64,000 nt of DNA from Nonlabens xiamenensis (GCF_003865345.1 NZ_RMVE01000005.1:1-64000); one strand, 5' to 3'; counted from the first letter of the stretch, positions 19,199-29,048 are shown. Notes: generated by a model from the sequence alone, not told the origin. Program-made: numbers and translations.

Positions 19199-19382
19199 GG
19201 TTTTGTGTATGAAAAGTAGCGTATAAATAAACGCTAACTTTTCGTATTTAGCACGAGCCGATTTTTTTATTTTATGTTTGATTTTCTTTTATAAATATAA
19301 CCAAATTAAAATTTTGGCGTACTTTTTAAATAAGCAAAAACTCTCGGAAAGCCTATAATAGCTATATTTTATGCACGTTGTT
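19196..19382 (-). other. long attC-like site of the type I R-M cassette
   Basis: 187 bp, class AACGGTTTTGTGTATGAAAAG with CTATAATAGCTATATTTTATG opposite. End boxes GTTACCTGCTGGC (19380) and GCTTGCAGGTAAC (ending 27139) pair at 11 of 13, across 7.8 kb. Confidence 0.75.
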
Positions 19383-19505
19383 ACCTGCTGGCTTTTCTTT
19401 CCGCAAACTTGCTAGCGTTGGCAGAAGACATACTTTTTGTCAAGTTTGGGCTTTAGCGCTTGGCTTTTGAGCGACTTGGCAATGTGTATGGCTTTGAGCG
19501 TTGGC
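19383..19505. repeat. 3' module shared with the Wadjet cassette
   Basis: About 110 bp between site and hsdM, rich in TTGGC words (CTTGGCTTTTGAGCG, AATGTGTATGGCTTTGAGCG), aligns along its length with 34041-34149. Both copies contain GCGTTGGCA.AAGACATAC and end TTGGCTT..TTC at the operon's stop. Confidence 0.75.
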
Positions 19506-21029
19506 TTATTCCGATTCTCCGTTTATCGTTTCCATTATTTCTCTAAAACTATTCAGTCCAGATTCTATGTTTTCAATGATTTCATTCGCTAAAATGTCTG
19601 GGTCTGGTAGATTATCTAAATCAGTCAAACTTTGGTCTTTTAACCAAAAAATGTCCAAACTTGTTTTGTCTCTCGCAATGATTTCATCATAGTTATATTT
19701 TCTCCATCGTCCTTCTTCATTTTCTTCGCTCCAGGTAGCTTTACGCTTATCAATGTTTTGACCATTGTACAAGTCGATAAACTCTTTTAAATGCTCTTGG
19801 CGCATTGGGTTTTTCTTTGGGGTATGATGCACATTAGTGCGGTAGTCATAAAACCAAACCTCTTTTGTCCAAGGGTCTTTACTTGCAGGTTTATTGGTGA
19901 AAAATAAAACATTTGCTTTTACGCCCTGAGCATAAAATATACCTGTTGGTAACCGTAATATGGTATGTAAGTTAGCAGTTTTCATTAATTGCTTTCTTAC
20001 TTCCTCGCCAGCTCCGCCTTCAAACAAAACATTATCAGGAAGTACTACTGCGGCTTCTCCATTTATTTTAAGCTGTGTTTTTATATGTTGTAAGAAGTTT
20101 AATTGTTTGTTGGAAGTTGTTTCCCAAAAGTCCTGACGATTGTAACTTAAATCTTCTTTTACGATTTCACCTTGCTCATTGGTAAAGGTCATGCTGCTCT
20201 TTTTACCAAAAGGAGGATTAGCTAACACGTAATCATAGCGTTCTCCATCATCTGAAATTAAAGCATCATTTGGATTAATAAACGATTCTCCGTCAATTTC
20301 TCCAATGTTGTGCAAGTACATATTCATTAAGCACATTCTACGTGTATTGGCAACAATTTCGTTACCATAAAAGGTTTTGTTCTTTAAAAACTCTTTTTCC
20401 TCTCTGTCTAATTTGTTGTTATCTACAATCCAATCATAAGCAGCTAAAAAGAAACCTCCAGTACCACAGGCTGGGTCAACAATAGTTTTCATTGGTTGTG
20501 GCTGTATACAAGCCACCATTGTTTTTATCAATGCTCTTGGTGTAAAATACTGTCCTGCACCACTTTTGGTATCTTCTGCATTTTTCTCCAGGAGTCCTTC
20601 ATAGATCTTTCCTTTTATGTCTGCGCCCATCATTGACCAATCTTCTTTATCAATTAGGTTGATGACTTTTAGCAATTTGGCTGGGTCTTGTATTTTATTC
20701 TGACTTTTGGTAAAAATTTGACCTAGCGTTCCTTTTTCAGTGCTTAGCGTACGCAGCAATTGGCTATAAAAGGACTCTAATTCTGCACCTCGCTTACTGG
20801 ATAAGGTCTCCCAATTTGCTATATCTGCATCTGGAACTTCATTTCCTTCTACATCTTTTAGTTTTGGAAAAACTAATCCTTTATTATAAGGTGGTTTATT
20901 TAACTCATCTGCCATTTTTAAGAATAGCAAATAGGTAATCTGTTCTAGATAATCTCCATAACCTACACCGTCATCACGTAAAACGTTAGCAAGGTTCCAT
21001 ATTTTAGATATTATTGATGCGTCTGTCAT
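19506..21029 (-). CDS. hsdM: type I restriction-modification system, DNA adenine methylase subunit
   Basis: 507 aa. N-terminal HsdM helical domain, then N6-adenine methyltransferase motifs: SAM-binding DPACGTGG at 185-192 and catalytic NPPF at 271-274. Methylates host DNA in complex with HsdS and forms the full restriction enzyme with HsdR. Last gene of the operon; its ATG directly follows the stop of the upstream gene. Confidence 0.97.
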   Translation of the reverse strand: MTDASIISKIWNLANVLRDDGVGYGDYLEQITYLLFLKMADELNKPPYNKGLVFPKLKDVEGNEVPDADIANWETLSSKRGAELESFYSQLLRTLSTEKGTLGQIFTKSQNKIQDPAKLLKVINLIDKEDWSMMGADIKGKIYEGLLEKNAEDTKSGAGQYFTPRALIKTMVACIQPQPMKTIVDPACGTGGFFLAAYDWIVDNNKLDREEKEFLKNKTFYGNEIVANTRRMCLMNMYLHNIGEIDGESFINPNDALISDDGERYDYVLANPPFGKKSSMTFTNEQGEIVKEDLSYNRQDFWETTSNKQLNFLQHIKTQLKINGEAAVVLPDNVLFEGGAGEEVRKQLMKTANLHTILRLPTGIFYAQGVKANVLFFTNKPASKDPWTKEVWFYDYRTNVHHTPKKNPMRQEHLKEFIDLYNGQNIDKRKATWSEENEEGRWRKYNYDEIIARDKTSLDIFWLKDQSLTDLDNLPDPDILANEIIENIESGLNSFREIMETINGESE

Positions 21030-22676
21030 TTATGGTTTATATATTTTAAATTTATTATTCAATGAAATACATTCATTTGAGGCGAAAGTCCAATACTCAA
21101 GGTTGGAATCTATGATTTCATTCAATATTTGTAAATATTCTAGATCTCTTTTCTTTGGTTTTGCAGGACCCACGATTATCATTTTTTCAATATTCCAATT
21201 GTGTTTATAAAATGAATATTCAAACAATTGTCCTAAAGCTTCTCTCATATTTCCTTTAGCAGTAGTTCTAGTTTTTACCTCAAAAATAGTGTGTTTATTA
21301 TTCCGAAAAATCATAGCATCAATCAAACCTCCATCTAATCTGGTTTTTTCAATTGACAAGTTCGTATTTAAATCTAATTTCCATTCTTGAATTAAATAAT
21401 CTCTCAAATAGTCTGTTATCTCAGAGTGAAAATTCACTACATCTTTTGAAGACGCCTTTGTTTCGCGCTTATGACCTTTTGATGTTCTACCTTCTCCAGG
21501 AATAAATCCATCATTTATATCTTTTTGCTCATCTGTATCTTTTAATTCTGAATGATTTTCAGTCTTATATGCATTAAATCTGGTGAACTTGAGACCATCC
21601 AAATTATTAGCCTCAAAATTATCTTCATATAACAATAAATTTTCAGTTCTAAATCTAACATTTGGTATAAATCCCTCGGTATCAAAATATTTGTAATCAA
21701 CTCCTATTTCCTTTAATTCATTAATCATTGTCTTTTTCCATCTGTGAAAAAGTGGATGAATTTCTTTTTGAACTAATGAATTATTAGTGATTATTTCTAC
21801 ATCATCTGCTTTAGCAATTAAAAATCTTTTTTTTGATTTGGGTTCAATCGTGAAAAGAGTTAATTCCTTGATGAAATCCTGTGTTTTTTTCATCATATTA
21901 ATCCCTTGTATAAAACCATACTGATATCCATTTAATTGATATCTTGGGTTAAAGAGCCATTCTTCATGACCATACCCATATTTTTCCTCATGTAGTTTTT
22001 TAGGATTGTTTTGATGCTTTTTATCCCAATCGTGGTAAATAGGTTGATGCCACTTATTGGTGTTCCAGGTTAATCTTGCATATCTTTCATCTATTGAAAA
22101 GGGTTCTTTAAGTTGAACATGTTTGTAGAGAGGATATAATTTTTCTAATGTATCTACTATTACCTCTATGTCATCCTCATCTATTTCAGAACTTGTTTTA
22201 TTTATCCATTTACCTATGAATATAAACTTTCCTTCCCTTATCTCACTTCTTCTAATTTGTCTTACGTCAAATGCATCAGTTCTACCCTTTCCTGTGGTAA
22301 AAATCCACATCTTATAACCAGAAAAAAAGCTTTTATTATTTTTTACAAAATCATTAAACTTTAGGATTTCAGGGACTCTATCTACAGTAGGATTAGGTGT
22401 GTTAATACTTGTTTGCAAAGAGAATGCAAGACCATATCTAAAAATATATTGCTCGCCAAGCAAACCTTCATCACTGATATTAAACTGAAATTCATTGCTG
22501 CCTCCAAAATGATATGTATAATGCTCGTCAAATACAAAAGACTTATTATCATTAAATAGTTTATACGCGCTTACGCGTCTATTGTATTTTTTTGCTCTTG
22601 TTAATTGGAAATTTCTAATTTCATATTTTTCAGAATTTGCCTTTGTGTTAATTTTTTGAATTACCTCCCTAAACAT
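21030..22676 (-). CDS. putative PD-(D/E)XK nuclease-like accessory protein of the type I R-M operon
   Basis: 548 aa, between hsdS and hsdM, 10 bp after hsdS. The C-terminal third has a restriction-nuclease-like core: DGGLIDAMIFRNNKHTIFEV followed by KTRT (Asp..Glu-x-Lys pattern), then a helix GQLFEYSFYKHNW. The N-terminal two thirds contain MWIFTTGKGRTDAFDV and GYGHEEWLFNP, which recall modified-base reader or HNH-associated regions, not assigned further. Likely role: an additional nuclease or DNA-modification sensor. It is not a standard Hsd subunit. Confidence 0.75.
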   Translation of the reverse strand: MFREVIQKINTKANSEKYEIRNFQLTRAKKYNRRVSAYKLFNDNKSFVFDEHYTYHFGGSNEFQFNISDEGLLGEQYIFRYGLAFSLQTSINTPNPTVDRVPEILKFNDFVKNNKSFFSGYKMWIFTTGKGRTDAFDVRQIRRSEIREGKFIFIGKWINKTSSEIDEDDIEVIVDTLEKLYPLYKHVQLKEPFSIDERYARLTWNTNKWHQPIYHDWDKKHQNNPKKLHEEKYGYGHEEWLFNPRYQLNGYQYGFIQGINMMKKTQDFIKELTLFTIEPKSKKRFLIAKADDVEIITNNSLVQKEIHPLFHRWKKTMINELKEIGVDYKYFDTEGFIPNVRFRTENLLLYEDNFEANNLDGLKFTRFNAYKTENHSELKDTDEQKDINDGFIPGEGRTSKGHKRETKASSKDVVNFHSEITDYLRDYLIQEWKLDLNTNLSIEKTRLDGGLIDAMIFRNNKHTIFEVKTRTTAKGNMREALGQLFEYSFYKHNWNIEKMIIVGPAKPKKRDLEYLQILNEIIDSNLEYWTFASNECISLNNKFKIYKP

Positions 22677-22686
22677 AGTACATTGG

Positions 22687-24153
22687 TTATTTTCCCTTTT
22701 CTGCTTTTATCTTTTCCAACAAAACACTCGCAGGCTCGTAATCTTTATCTGCTTTACATTTAGCAATTTCTTCTTCGCTTAACAATGTACCCTCAAATGC
22801 TTTTTTAAGAATGCTTTGGCGTAGGGTTTGAGCTTTTTCTAAACTATCTGCTAGGTCTTTTTCTACTTTATCACAAACCGATAAACGGCTTTCTATTTCT
22901 TGGACGATTTGGTGTTGTTCTTTTAATGATGGAAAGGCAACAGGTGCTTGTCTGATAGTACCCATAGACAAAGATGGTTGTGCCACTGCTTTAACAGCTG
23001 ACATCATTAAGCTCTTACCAAATGCAGATTGAAGAAATAATTCTAAATATTTTGAGTTCAAATCAAAATAAGGTCTTGCCATTCCAATATTTGGACCTAG
23101 AAAGTATCGTTGATTGAAAGGTACCATTGCAACGTTACCTGTTCCTGCTCCAACAAACACAATTAATAATTCACCACCGAAAATTTGGGAACGCTTAAGC
23201 ATTTTAACGCTTTCGGATTTTACTCTAGAAAAATCAGTTTTCTTAAAACCATTTGTGCCAGCATTTTCTGCTTTTAATACAGGTAAATCACCATCGATAT
23301 CATAATTTACATAATCAGTATATTCAAAACCTGCTAACTTTGTAACAAAGCATAAACTTCCTATTTGAGTCCAAACCCAAACGCTTGGTATGTCCCATTT
23401 TCTTTCGTTATGTCCGTTATTTGGTGCATCTGGGATAGTTAAAGGTCTTGGCTTTTTAGGTTTTTTTCCGACCTCTCCTTGTTCTTTCCAGTTTTTAAGT
23501 TCTATTTCCCATTCTTCAATTTGACTATTATAAAAAACCTGTCTTGCAGTTTCGATTTGCTCCAACAATTCATCAGCAGAAGGTAAATTGGTTTGTTTCT
23601 CTCTCCATTCTTTAGTTAATTCCCCTTCAAAAGCCTTTTTTAAAACCGCTTGCCTATAAATAACCAATTGGTCTTGTGCTTTTTTAAGGTCGGCAATACC
23701 GCTATCTAAACTGCTAAATAATTCTTCTATTTTTTTGACTATTGCTTTTTGTTCTGGTAGAGATACTAAAGGGAAATCTTCTTTTTCAATATGTTGATAG
23801 TGTCTTGCATATCCATTATCCTTGATTTTGAATACTAGAACCTCTGTTACATAGGAGAGGTATCTCGGTAATATGCCTTTTTTAGGTTGTAAAACTTTCG
23901 TCCCATCTGCTCCAGGTGCAAATGGAAAATTTATAAGCTTTACATTTTTCGTATGGTCTCCAAAAACAACAACTGGTAATTCGCAATCAAGTAGTTTTTC
24001 TTTATCATTAGTAAAACCACCAATAGTACTTTGACCTTGGTCAATTACAGGGATTTCGCCATTTTGTAAATACTCTTTCTGTTTTAACTTTTGTTTTGTA
24101 GTCGATATTTTAAAAACAGCATCCTTGTAATTTATTTCGCAATCTTCTCTCAT
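22687..24153 (-). CDS. hsdS: type I restriction-modification system, specificity subunit
   Basis: 488 aa with the classic repeat layout. Target-recognition domain 1 (about 1-130), helical spacer with LPEQKAIVKKIEELFSSLDS, target-recognition domain 2 (about 245-400), second spacer with LKEQHQIVQEIESRLSVCD. Each recognition domain reads half of a bipartite site. Its ATG overlaps the hsdR stop by one base. Confidence 0.95.
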   Translation of the reverse strand: MREDCEINYKDAVFKISTTKQKLKQKEYLQNGEIPVIDQGQSTIGGFTNDKEKLLDCELPVVVFGDHTKNVKLINFPFAPGADGTKVLQPKKGILPRYLSYVTEVLVFKIKDNGYARHYQHIEKEDFPLVSLPEQKAIVKKIEELFSSLDSGIADLKKAQDQLVIYRQAVLKKAFEGELTKEWREKQTNLPSADELLEQIETARQVFYNSQIEEWEIELKNWKEQGEVGKKPKKPRPLTIPDAPNNGHNERKWDIPSVWVWTQIGSLCFVTKLAGFEYTDYVNYDIDGDLPVLKAENAGTNGFKKTDFSRVKSESVKMLKRSQIFGGELLIVFVGAGTGNVAMVPFNQRYFLGPNIGMARPYFDLNSKYLELFLQSAFGKSLMMSAVKAVAQPSLSMGTIRQAPVAFPSLKEQHQIVQEIESRLSVCDKVEKDLADSLEKAQTLRQSILKKAFEGTLLSEEEIAKCKADKDYEPASVLLEKIKAEKGK

Positions 24154-26966
24154 TATGCTGCAAGTACTTCATTGAGTTCATTAATTATCGTGTTCATCTC
24201 TTTACCAAACAGTTGGTACATTTTCCCTTTGCCGCCTTTTGCATCAAAAGGTGTGTAGTCTAAATCGTCTATTTCTATATGGTAACTGCTCACTACGTGG
24301 TCTTTTATCATTCGTAGCCAGTCTAATTGTTCTTTTGTAAAGCGATTGTGTTGTCCTGCGTTTTGCTTAAAAATCCACGTTTTAAAATTGTTTTCAATAG
24401 TTTTATCGTAGGCTTTTAATTCGCTGTCTATTCCACAAGCTCTTCTAATTAAAGAAACCAACGCAGTTAATTCGTCTTTAGGTTGTTTGCTTTTTACGTC
24501 TTCTAAAGTTGAATATGCATCCCAAACATAATCAGGTGCTAATAATGGTTTTTCTAATTGCAGTGTTGACATCACTTCTTTTATCATTTTAAACGTGATG
24601 TCTCTACGGTTATACGGTTGATTGTAAAAAATACTCAAAGCCTTAATTTCGTCTTTGTTGGCTTCTAAATATTCAGTAAAGTCTTTTACAATTTCCGTTG
24701 CGTTGTCTACCGATGTGGTTTCCCATTCGCTTTTGGTTACCGTATCTATGTTTATGCTATCAATAATTTGCTCGTGTTGTTTGCGCACGTTGTCCAGATA
24801 GTCGTTTAATTCTCCATTGAAAGTTTTACTGGCCTCGAGGATCAATTCTTGTTGCGCTTTCGCGAAAGCGGACTCTTTTAAAGCAGGTGTCACGTCCTGC
24901 ACAGGAATTTTATCTATCTCAATTTGTGCTTTGGTTTCAATGGCATCTTGGTCGTAAGCAGTAATTAACTCCTTGGTAATTTGTTTTAAGTTTTTACCAC
25001 CAGAAAATTCCAACAATCTATCCTTTTCTTTTTCGGTGATTTGTTTTTCCAAACGAATGAGTCGGTTGGCCAAAGACAAAAACAAATCCTCGTCTGCAAC
25101 GCCCATTGTTACTGCTCCCAATAAATCTTTCATTGGTACCGACTTTTTGCGTTCCAGAGGTCTACTATCTGTCTTTTTAGATTTGGTTGCACCCACAGCA
25201 TCTACAATGACGAAATGCGTTTTGGTTTTTGCGGTTTTAGATACGAGTTGTAAAGAATCACTATTAATCGTTCGTGTACCACGACCTTTCATTTGCTCAA
25301 AATAGTTGATGCTTTTTACATCTCGCATAAACAATACAACCTCTAAAGGTTTTACGTCTGTTCCTGTTGCAATCATATCAACGGTAACTGCAATTCGTGG
25401 ATAATACGAATTTCTAAAACGGTTCAATACCGATTTTGGGTCTTCCTCAATTTTATAAGTTACTTTTTTGCAAAAATCGTTGCCTTCATCAAATTCCTCA
25501 CGTATGATTTTAATAATATCATCTGCGTGACTATCTGTTTTTGCAAACACTAGTGTTTTTGGCACTTCGTATTCTCCGCTTTCATCAATACGATTGGGAT
25601 AAATAGTCGTTTTTAAAGCCTTTTTATATTCTCGAATGATGTTTCTAATTTGACTAGGATTGACAACTTTTTTATCTAAATCGTTGCGTTTATATTCGGT
25701 ATCCTCATCTTCTTGTTGCCAGCGTTTCTTTCGCGTAAGCTTATCTCTTCTATCTACAAACCAACCTGCTTTTATGGTTTCTCCTTTTTGAGAAATTTCT
25801 GTTTCTATAGTGTACACATCATACGGCACATTAACACCATCAGTAACCGATTCTTCATAGGTATATTGGCTCACTACATTTTCATTAAAAAAACCAAAGG
25901 TTCTTTTATCAGGTGTTGCCGTTAAACCAATTAAAAAGGCATCAAAATAATCTAATACTTGTTTCCATAAATTATAAATGGAACGGTGTGCTTCATCAAT
26001 GACTATAAAATCAAATTGTTCAATGGGTACTTTTGGGGTGTACTCCACAGGAACAGCCTTATTTTTTGCCATTTTGTTTTGCAACCACGAATTCTCATTT
26101 GGATTGTCGAGTTCGGCGCTTTCGTCTAGCTCTTCTCCTTTTAATATAGAGTAGATGCGTTGAATGGTGGAAATACAAACCTGACTATCTGAAGCTATGT
26201 AGCTAGAAGACAAGCGCTGTACATTGTATAGTTCTGTAAACTTTCGGTTATCATCGTTGGGTTGAAAGGTCATAAATTCTTGTTCTGCCTGTTCACCCAA
26301 GTTTTTGGTGTCCACTAAGAACAAAATACGTTTAGCGTTGGCATGTTTTAGTAAACGGTATACAAAAGTTGCAGCCGTAAAAGTTTTACCAGCACCAGTA
26401 GCCATTTGAATTAAGGCTTTTGGTCGGTTCTTTTTGAAAGAATGTTCTAGATTATTAACTGCTACAATTTGAGCAGGACGAAGTCCTGTTTCATCTAGTG
26501 CAGGAATTGATAAAAGTCTTTCTCGAAGACTTTTTCCTTTTTTTAACCATTCTGTAATTGTTTCTGGTTTGTGAAAACTAAAAACATTTCTTCCTCTCGG
26601 TTTCGGGTCTCGATAATCTGTAAATCTTGTTATGGTTCCTGTGCTATCATAGACGAAAGGCAAAGGGTCGTTATTTAAGTATTTTAATTTAGCATTTGCG
26701 TAGTTTGAAGATTGTTCCTCAACGACTGTGAGTCTGTGTCCTTCGTCTTCACGTTTCGCTTCTATAATTCCGACAGGTTTTCGGTCTACAAACAGCACAT
26801 AATCAGCAGGTCCAACATCAGTTTGATATTCACGTACTGCAACTCCTTTTCCAGCAGATAAGTCAACTTTCTTTTTAGACTGAACTAACCATCCAGCTTC
26901 ACTTAGCATTTCGTCTATTTTATCACGAGCTATTTGTTCAGGATTTTGGTTAATATTTTTAGTCAT
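24153..26966 (-). CDS. hsdR: type I restriction-modification system, restriction/translocase subunit
   Basis: 937 aa. N-terminal nuclease core with Asp55 (PADYVLF) and Glu69-Ala-Lys71; SF2 helicase motifs GAGKT at 191-195 and DEAH at 324-327; C-terminal EcoEI-type assembly domain. First gene of the operon. Codons around 24855-24870 are the CGCTTTCGCGAAAGCG palindrome, read as AFAKA. Confidence 0.96.
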   Translation of the reverse strand: MTKNINQNPEQIARDKIDEMLSEAGWLVQSKKKVDLSAGKGVAVREYQTDVGPADYVLFVDRKPVGIIEAKREDEGHRLTVVEEQSSNYANAKLKYLNNDPLPFVYDSTGTITRFTDYRDPKPRGRNVFSFHKPETITEWLKKGKSLRERLLSIPALDETGLRPAQIVAVNNLEHSFKKNRPKALIQMATGAGKTFTAATFVYRLLKHANAKRILFLVDTKNLGEQAEQEFMTFQPNDDNRKFTELYNVQRLSSSYIASDSQVCISTIQRIYSILKGEELDESAELDNPNENSWLQNKMAKNKAVPVEYTPKVPIEQFDFIVIDEAHRSIYNLWKQVLDYFDAFLIGLTATPDKRTFGFFNENVVSQYTYEESVTDGVNVPYDVYTIETEISQKGETIKAGWFVDRRDKLTRKKRWQQEDEDTEYKRNDLDKKVVNPSQIRNIIREYKKALKTTIYPNRIDESGEYEVPKTLVFAKTDSHADDIIKIIREEFDEGNDFCKKVTYKIEEDPKSVLNRFRNSYYPRIAVTVDMIATGTDVKPLEVVLFMRDVKSINYFEQMKGRGTRTINSDSLQLVSKTAKTKTHFVIVDAVGATKSKKTDSRPLERKKSVPMKDLLGAVTMGVADEDLFLSLANRLIRLEKQITEKEKDRLLEFSGGKNLKQITKELITAYDQDAIETKAQIEIDKIPVQDVTPALKESAFAKAQQELILEASKTFNGELNDYLDNVRKQHEQIIDSINIDTVTKSEWETTSVDNATEIVKDFTEYLEANKDEIKALSIFYNQPYNRRDITFKMIKEVMSTLQLEKPLLAPDYVWDAYSTLEDVKSKQPKDELTALVSLIRRACGIDSELKAYDKTIENNFKTWIFKQNAGQHNRFTKEQLDWLRMIKDHVVSSYHIEIDDLDYTPFDAKGGKGKMYQLFGKEMNTIINELNEVLAA
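24855..24870. repeat. palindrome CGCTTTCGCGAAAGCG inside hsdR
   Basis: Third copy, in frame, encoding Ala-Phe-Ala-Lys-Ala within SAFAKAQQEL. Confidence 0.85.
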
Positions 26967-27136
26967 TCACTAGTTTAATTTTTATTTTGTTTTTCGGTTG
27001 TCAATTTACATTTTTTTTCGGCTAACGGAATGTAGAGCGTTGGCTAAAAATAGCTATTTTGTTTTTTAAGTTTTGGCTTGTGTATCGGCAAAACCAAATG
27101 TTCTATTTGTGCTGCTGGCTTTTTTAGCTTGCAGGT
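26967..27136. other. leader of the type I R-M operon
   Basis: 170 bp upstream of hsdR with no gene. Contains GAGCGTTGGCT, also found upstream of the Wadjet operon (39358-39370). A promoter for the operon should lie here; none identified with confidence. Confidence 0.4.
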
Positions 27137-27260
27137 AACGGTCTCATATAACCGCCAGTTAGGGTTAATATGCGTTGATTTTCGGTTTAGCAATGAGGTT
27201 AGCAATTCCTAGTGGATTCGGAATCAGTCGAATTCGCCGTAATTGCGATTATATATTGTT
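27137..27260 (-). other. attC-like site of the cation transporter cassette
   Basis: Arms TATAACCGCCAGTTAGGG and CCGTAATTGCGATTATA. End boxes GTTGTGGTTAATG and CATTAACCACAAC pair at 13 of 13, the longest perfect pair in the window. Confidence 0.85.
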
Positions 27261-27278
27261 GTGGTTAATGTTTTTTAT

Positions 27279-28073
27279 TTATTTACTTAATTTTAATATT
27301 CTAAATGCTCCTTGAATTACTAAAACAAAAACGATTGTTCCGATAATCAAATCAGGTTTACTTGAACTCAACCAATTTACCAAAAGTCCAGCGATTATAA
27401 CTCCTACATTAATTATCACATCATTTGAAGTAAAAATCATACTCGCTTTCATATGAGCTTCTTCTTTAGTCTTTGACTTTTGTAAAATATAAAGACAAAC
27501 TCCATTTGCGATAAGTGCGAAAATCGAAACGATAATCATTGTTGAAAAATCGGGAAGTTTCTCGTCTCCCAAAAATCTCCTTAAAACTTCCACAAATCCA
27601 ATAATGGCAAGTATTATTTGAAAATATCCAGCAAGTTTGGCAATCCGTTTTTTTCTTGTCAGTGTTCCGCCAACCGCAAGCAAGCTAATTCCGTAAACAA
27701 AACTGTCCGCAAGCATATCTAAACTGTCTGCAACTAATCCCATTGATTTTGAGATTATTCCAGTTGTTATTTCGATTAGGAAAAAGGCAAAGTTTATTGC
27801 TAATACTGTCCGGAGCAGTTTTTTCTGGTCTGCATTTTCTTTAAATTCAGTTTGGTCGGTTTGTTCAGTCGAGATTTTCTTTCCGCCTAAATTCAGTTCG
27901 AGAACGGACTTTTCGACTTGGTCAATTTGTCCGCTGTGAAAAACGGTCAGTTTTCGGTTAGGAATGTCAAAGTCCAGATTCGCAATGCTTGAAATTCCAT
28001 CCAATTTCATTCGGATTAAATTTTCCTCTGAAGGACAATCCATTTTGGTAATCTCAAATATCGTTTTGTTCAT
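27279..28073 (-). CDS. cation diffusion facilitator-like transporter with N-terminal HMA-like domain
   Basis: 264 aa. Residues 1-70 look like a heavy-metal-associated fold with MDCPSEE at 11-17. About five to six transmembrane helices follow from residue 90. The second contains the CDF-type metal-site pattern SKSMGLVADSLDMLADSFVYG. Predicted inner-membrane efflux of a divalent metal; metal unknown. Single-gene cassette. Confidence 0.88.
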   Translation of the reverse strand: MNKTIFEITKMDCPSEENLIRMKLDGISSIANLDFDIPNRKLTVFHSGQIDQVEKSVLELNLGGKKISTEQTDQTEFKENADQKKLLRTVLAINFAFFLIEITTGIISKSMGLVADSLDMLADSFVYGISLLAVGGTLTRKKRIAKLAGYFQIILAIIGFVEVLRRFLGDEKLPDFSTMIIVSIFALIANGVCLYILQKSKTKEEAHMKASMIFTSNDVIINVGVIIAGLLVNWLSSSKPDLIIGTIVFVLVIQGAFRILKLSK

Positions 28074-28103
28074 TCAATTTCTTGGGTTTTGGACATTAAC
28101 CAC

Positions 28104-28251
28104 AACGCCCACCTGTATGTGTTCGTGGCGTTTAGATTGTAATATAGTTTCATTTGACCACAAAGGCAATCCTGCGGATTGACGTACTTCTAAATACCCG
28201 CTAGCCCGAACTCATACACCACTTTAGCAGCCATCACATATACAGCGTGTT
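28104..28251 (-). other. attC-like site with canonical GTTAGGC box
   Basis: Richer in GC than its neighbours and with its own arm sequence (CCCACCTGTATGTGTTCG, GAACTCATACACCAC). R' GTTAGGCA (28249) and R'' TGCCTAAC (ending 29071) pair at 8 of 8 and fit the textbook GTTRRRY/RYYYAAC consensus. Confidence 0.8.
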
Positions 28252-28262
28252 AGGCATTACTT

Positions 28263-29048
28263 TTAGATGCTCCAGCAGTTCTGTTTTGCGATTAAATCGG
28301 GATAGATAGTTGTGATGCTAGGCTTATCTTCATTAACCAATATTTTTATTAAATCTCCTTTTTTATAATCTCCCAAAATAGAGAAATCGGTCGTTTTACA
28401 GTTTGATGTTTGTTTTTTCAGTTCAGTCCATTGATAATGTATTGTTATCGATTGGCCAATATTTGTTATAGGTAGACCTGAATTAGGCACTATTGCCAGT
28501 ATAGTTGCTGTTTTAACTGTCCCTTCTTTATATAATCTGATTTCCGCTCTAACTTTCTTGATTGCATAAATCAAAAATGGGATTCCGATTGCAGCAAAGA
28601 CGAAAGGTATAAAGATAAAAATTCCCCATGGGAATTCGAAAGGCTTACTATCGACTATAATAGACTTTCCATTCAGATGTTTTATATCAATGGTATCATT
28701 AATTGACCAGTTATTGACCTTATGTGAATCCAGTATTTTAACCTTGTCTTCATAGGTGCTTTTATCAGCATTATATACATAGCTAATAATTGCTGGGTGT
28801 TCTCCGTTGATCGTGGTATTGGTGATTATTTCGATATCTGATATGGTTGCTGTCGAGGTAATTCCATTATTCGAAATTGAGTCGTAATCTACTTTAGGGG
28901 TATCATTACTTTGGGAAATGAGAATTAATGAAATAGGTATAAAAATGAGCAACGGAAAAAAGGTGAACATTCCTCCAATAAAGATCTGTATTGGATATTT
29001 TTTATAAAGGCTTAATTTATTCGAAAATGTTATTTGACGATTTTTCAT
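28263..29048 (-). CDS. DUF3592-like membrane protein
   Basis: 261 aa. A transmembrane helix near residues 21-45, an extracytoplasmic beta domain (TATISDIEIITNTTINGEHP, the ISYVYN element), a second and probably third helix near 145-168, then another beta domain (TVKTATILAIVPNSG). The duplicated layout fits DUF3592-type proteins of unknown function. Single-gene cassette. Confidence 0.75.
   Translation of the reverse strand: MKNRQITFSNKLSLYKKYPIQIFIGGMFTFFPLLIFIPISLILISQSNDTPKVDYDSISNNGITSTATISDIEIITNTTINGEHPAIISYVYNADKSTYEDKVKILDSHKVNNWSINDTIDIKHLNGKSIIVDSKPFEFPWGIFIFIPFVFAAIGIPFLIYAIKKVRAEIRLYKEGTVKTATILAIVPNSGLPITNIGQSITIHYQWTELKKQTSNCKTTDFSILGDYKKGDLIKILVNEDKPSITTIYPDLIAKQNCWSI

Larger units (their letters stand above)
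19380..27139 (-). mobile_element. 7.8 kb cassette carrying a whole type I restriction-modification operon
   Basis: One cassette bounded by paired end boxes and by sites at 19196-19382 and 27137-27260. No attC-like site lies inside. It holds hsdR, hsdS, a putative nuclease gene and hsdM in one operon, which is far above the usual 0.5-1.5 kb of integron cassettes. Confidence 0.75.
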
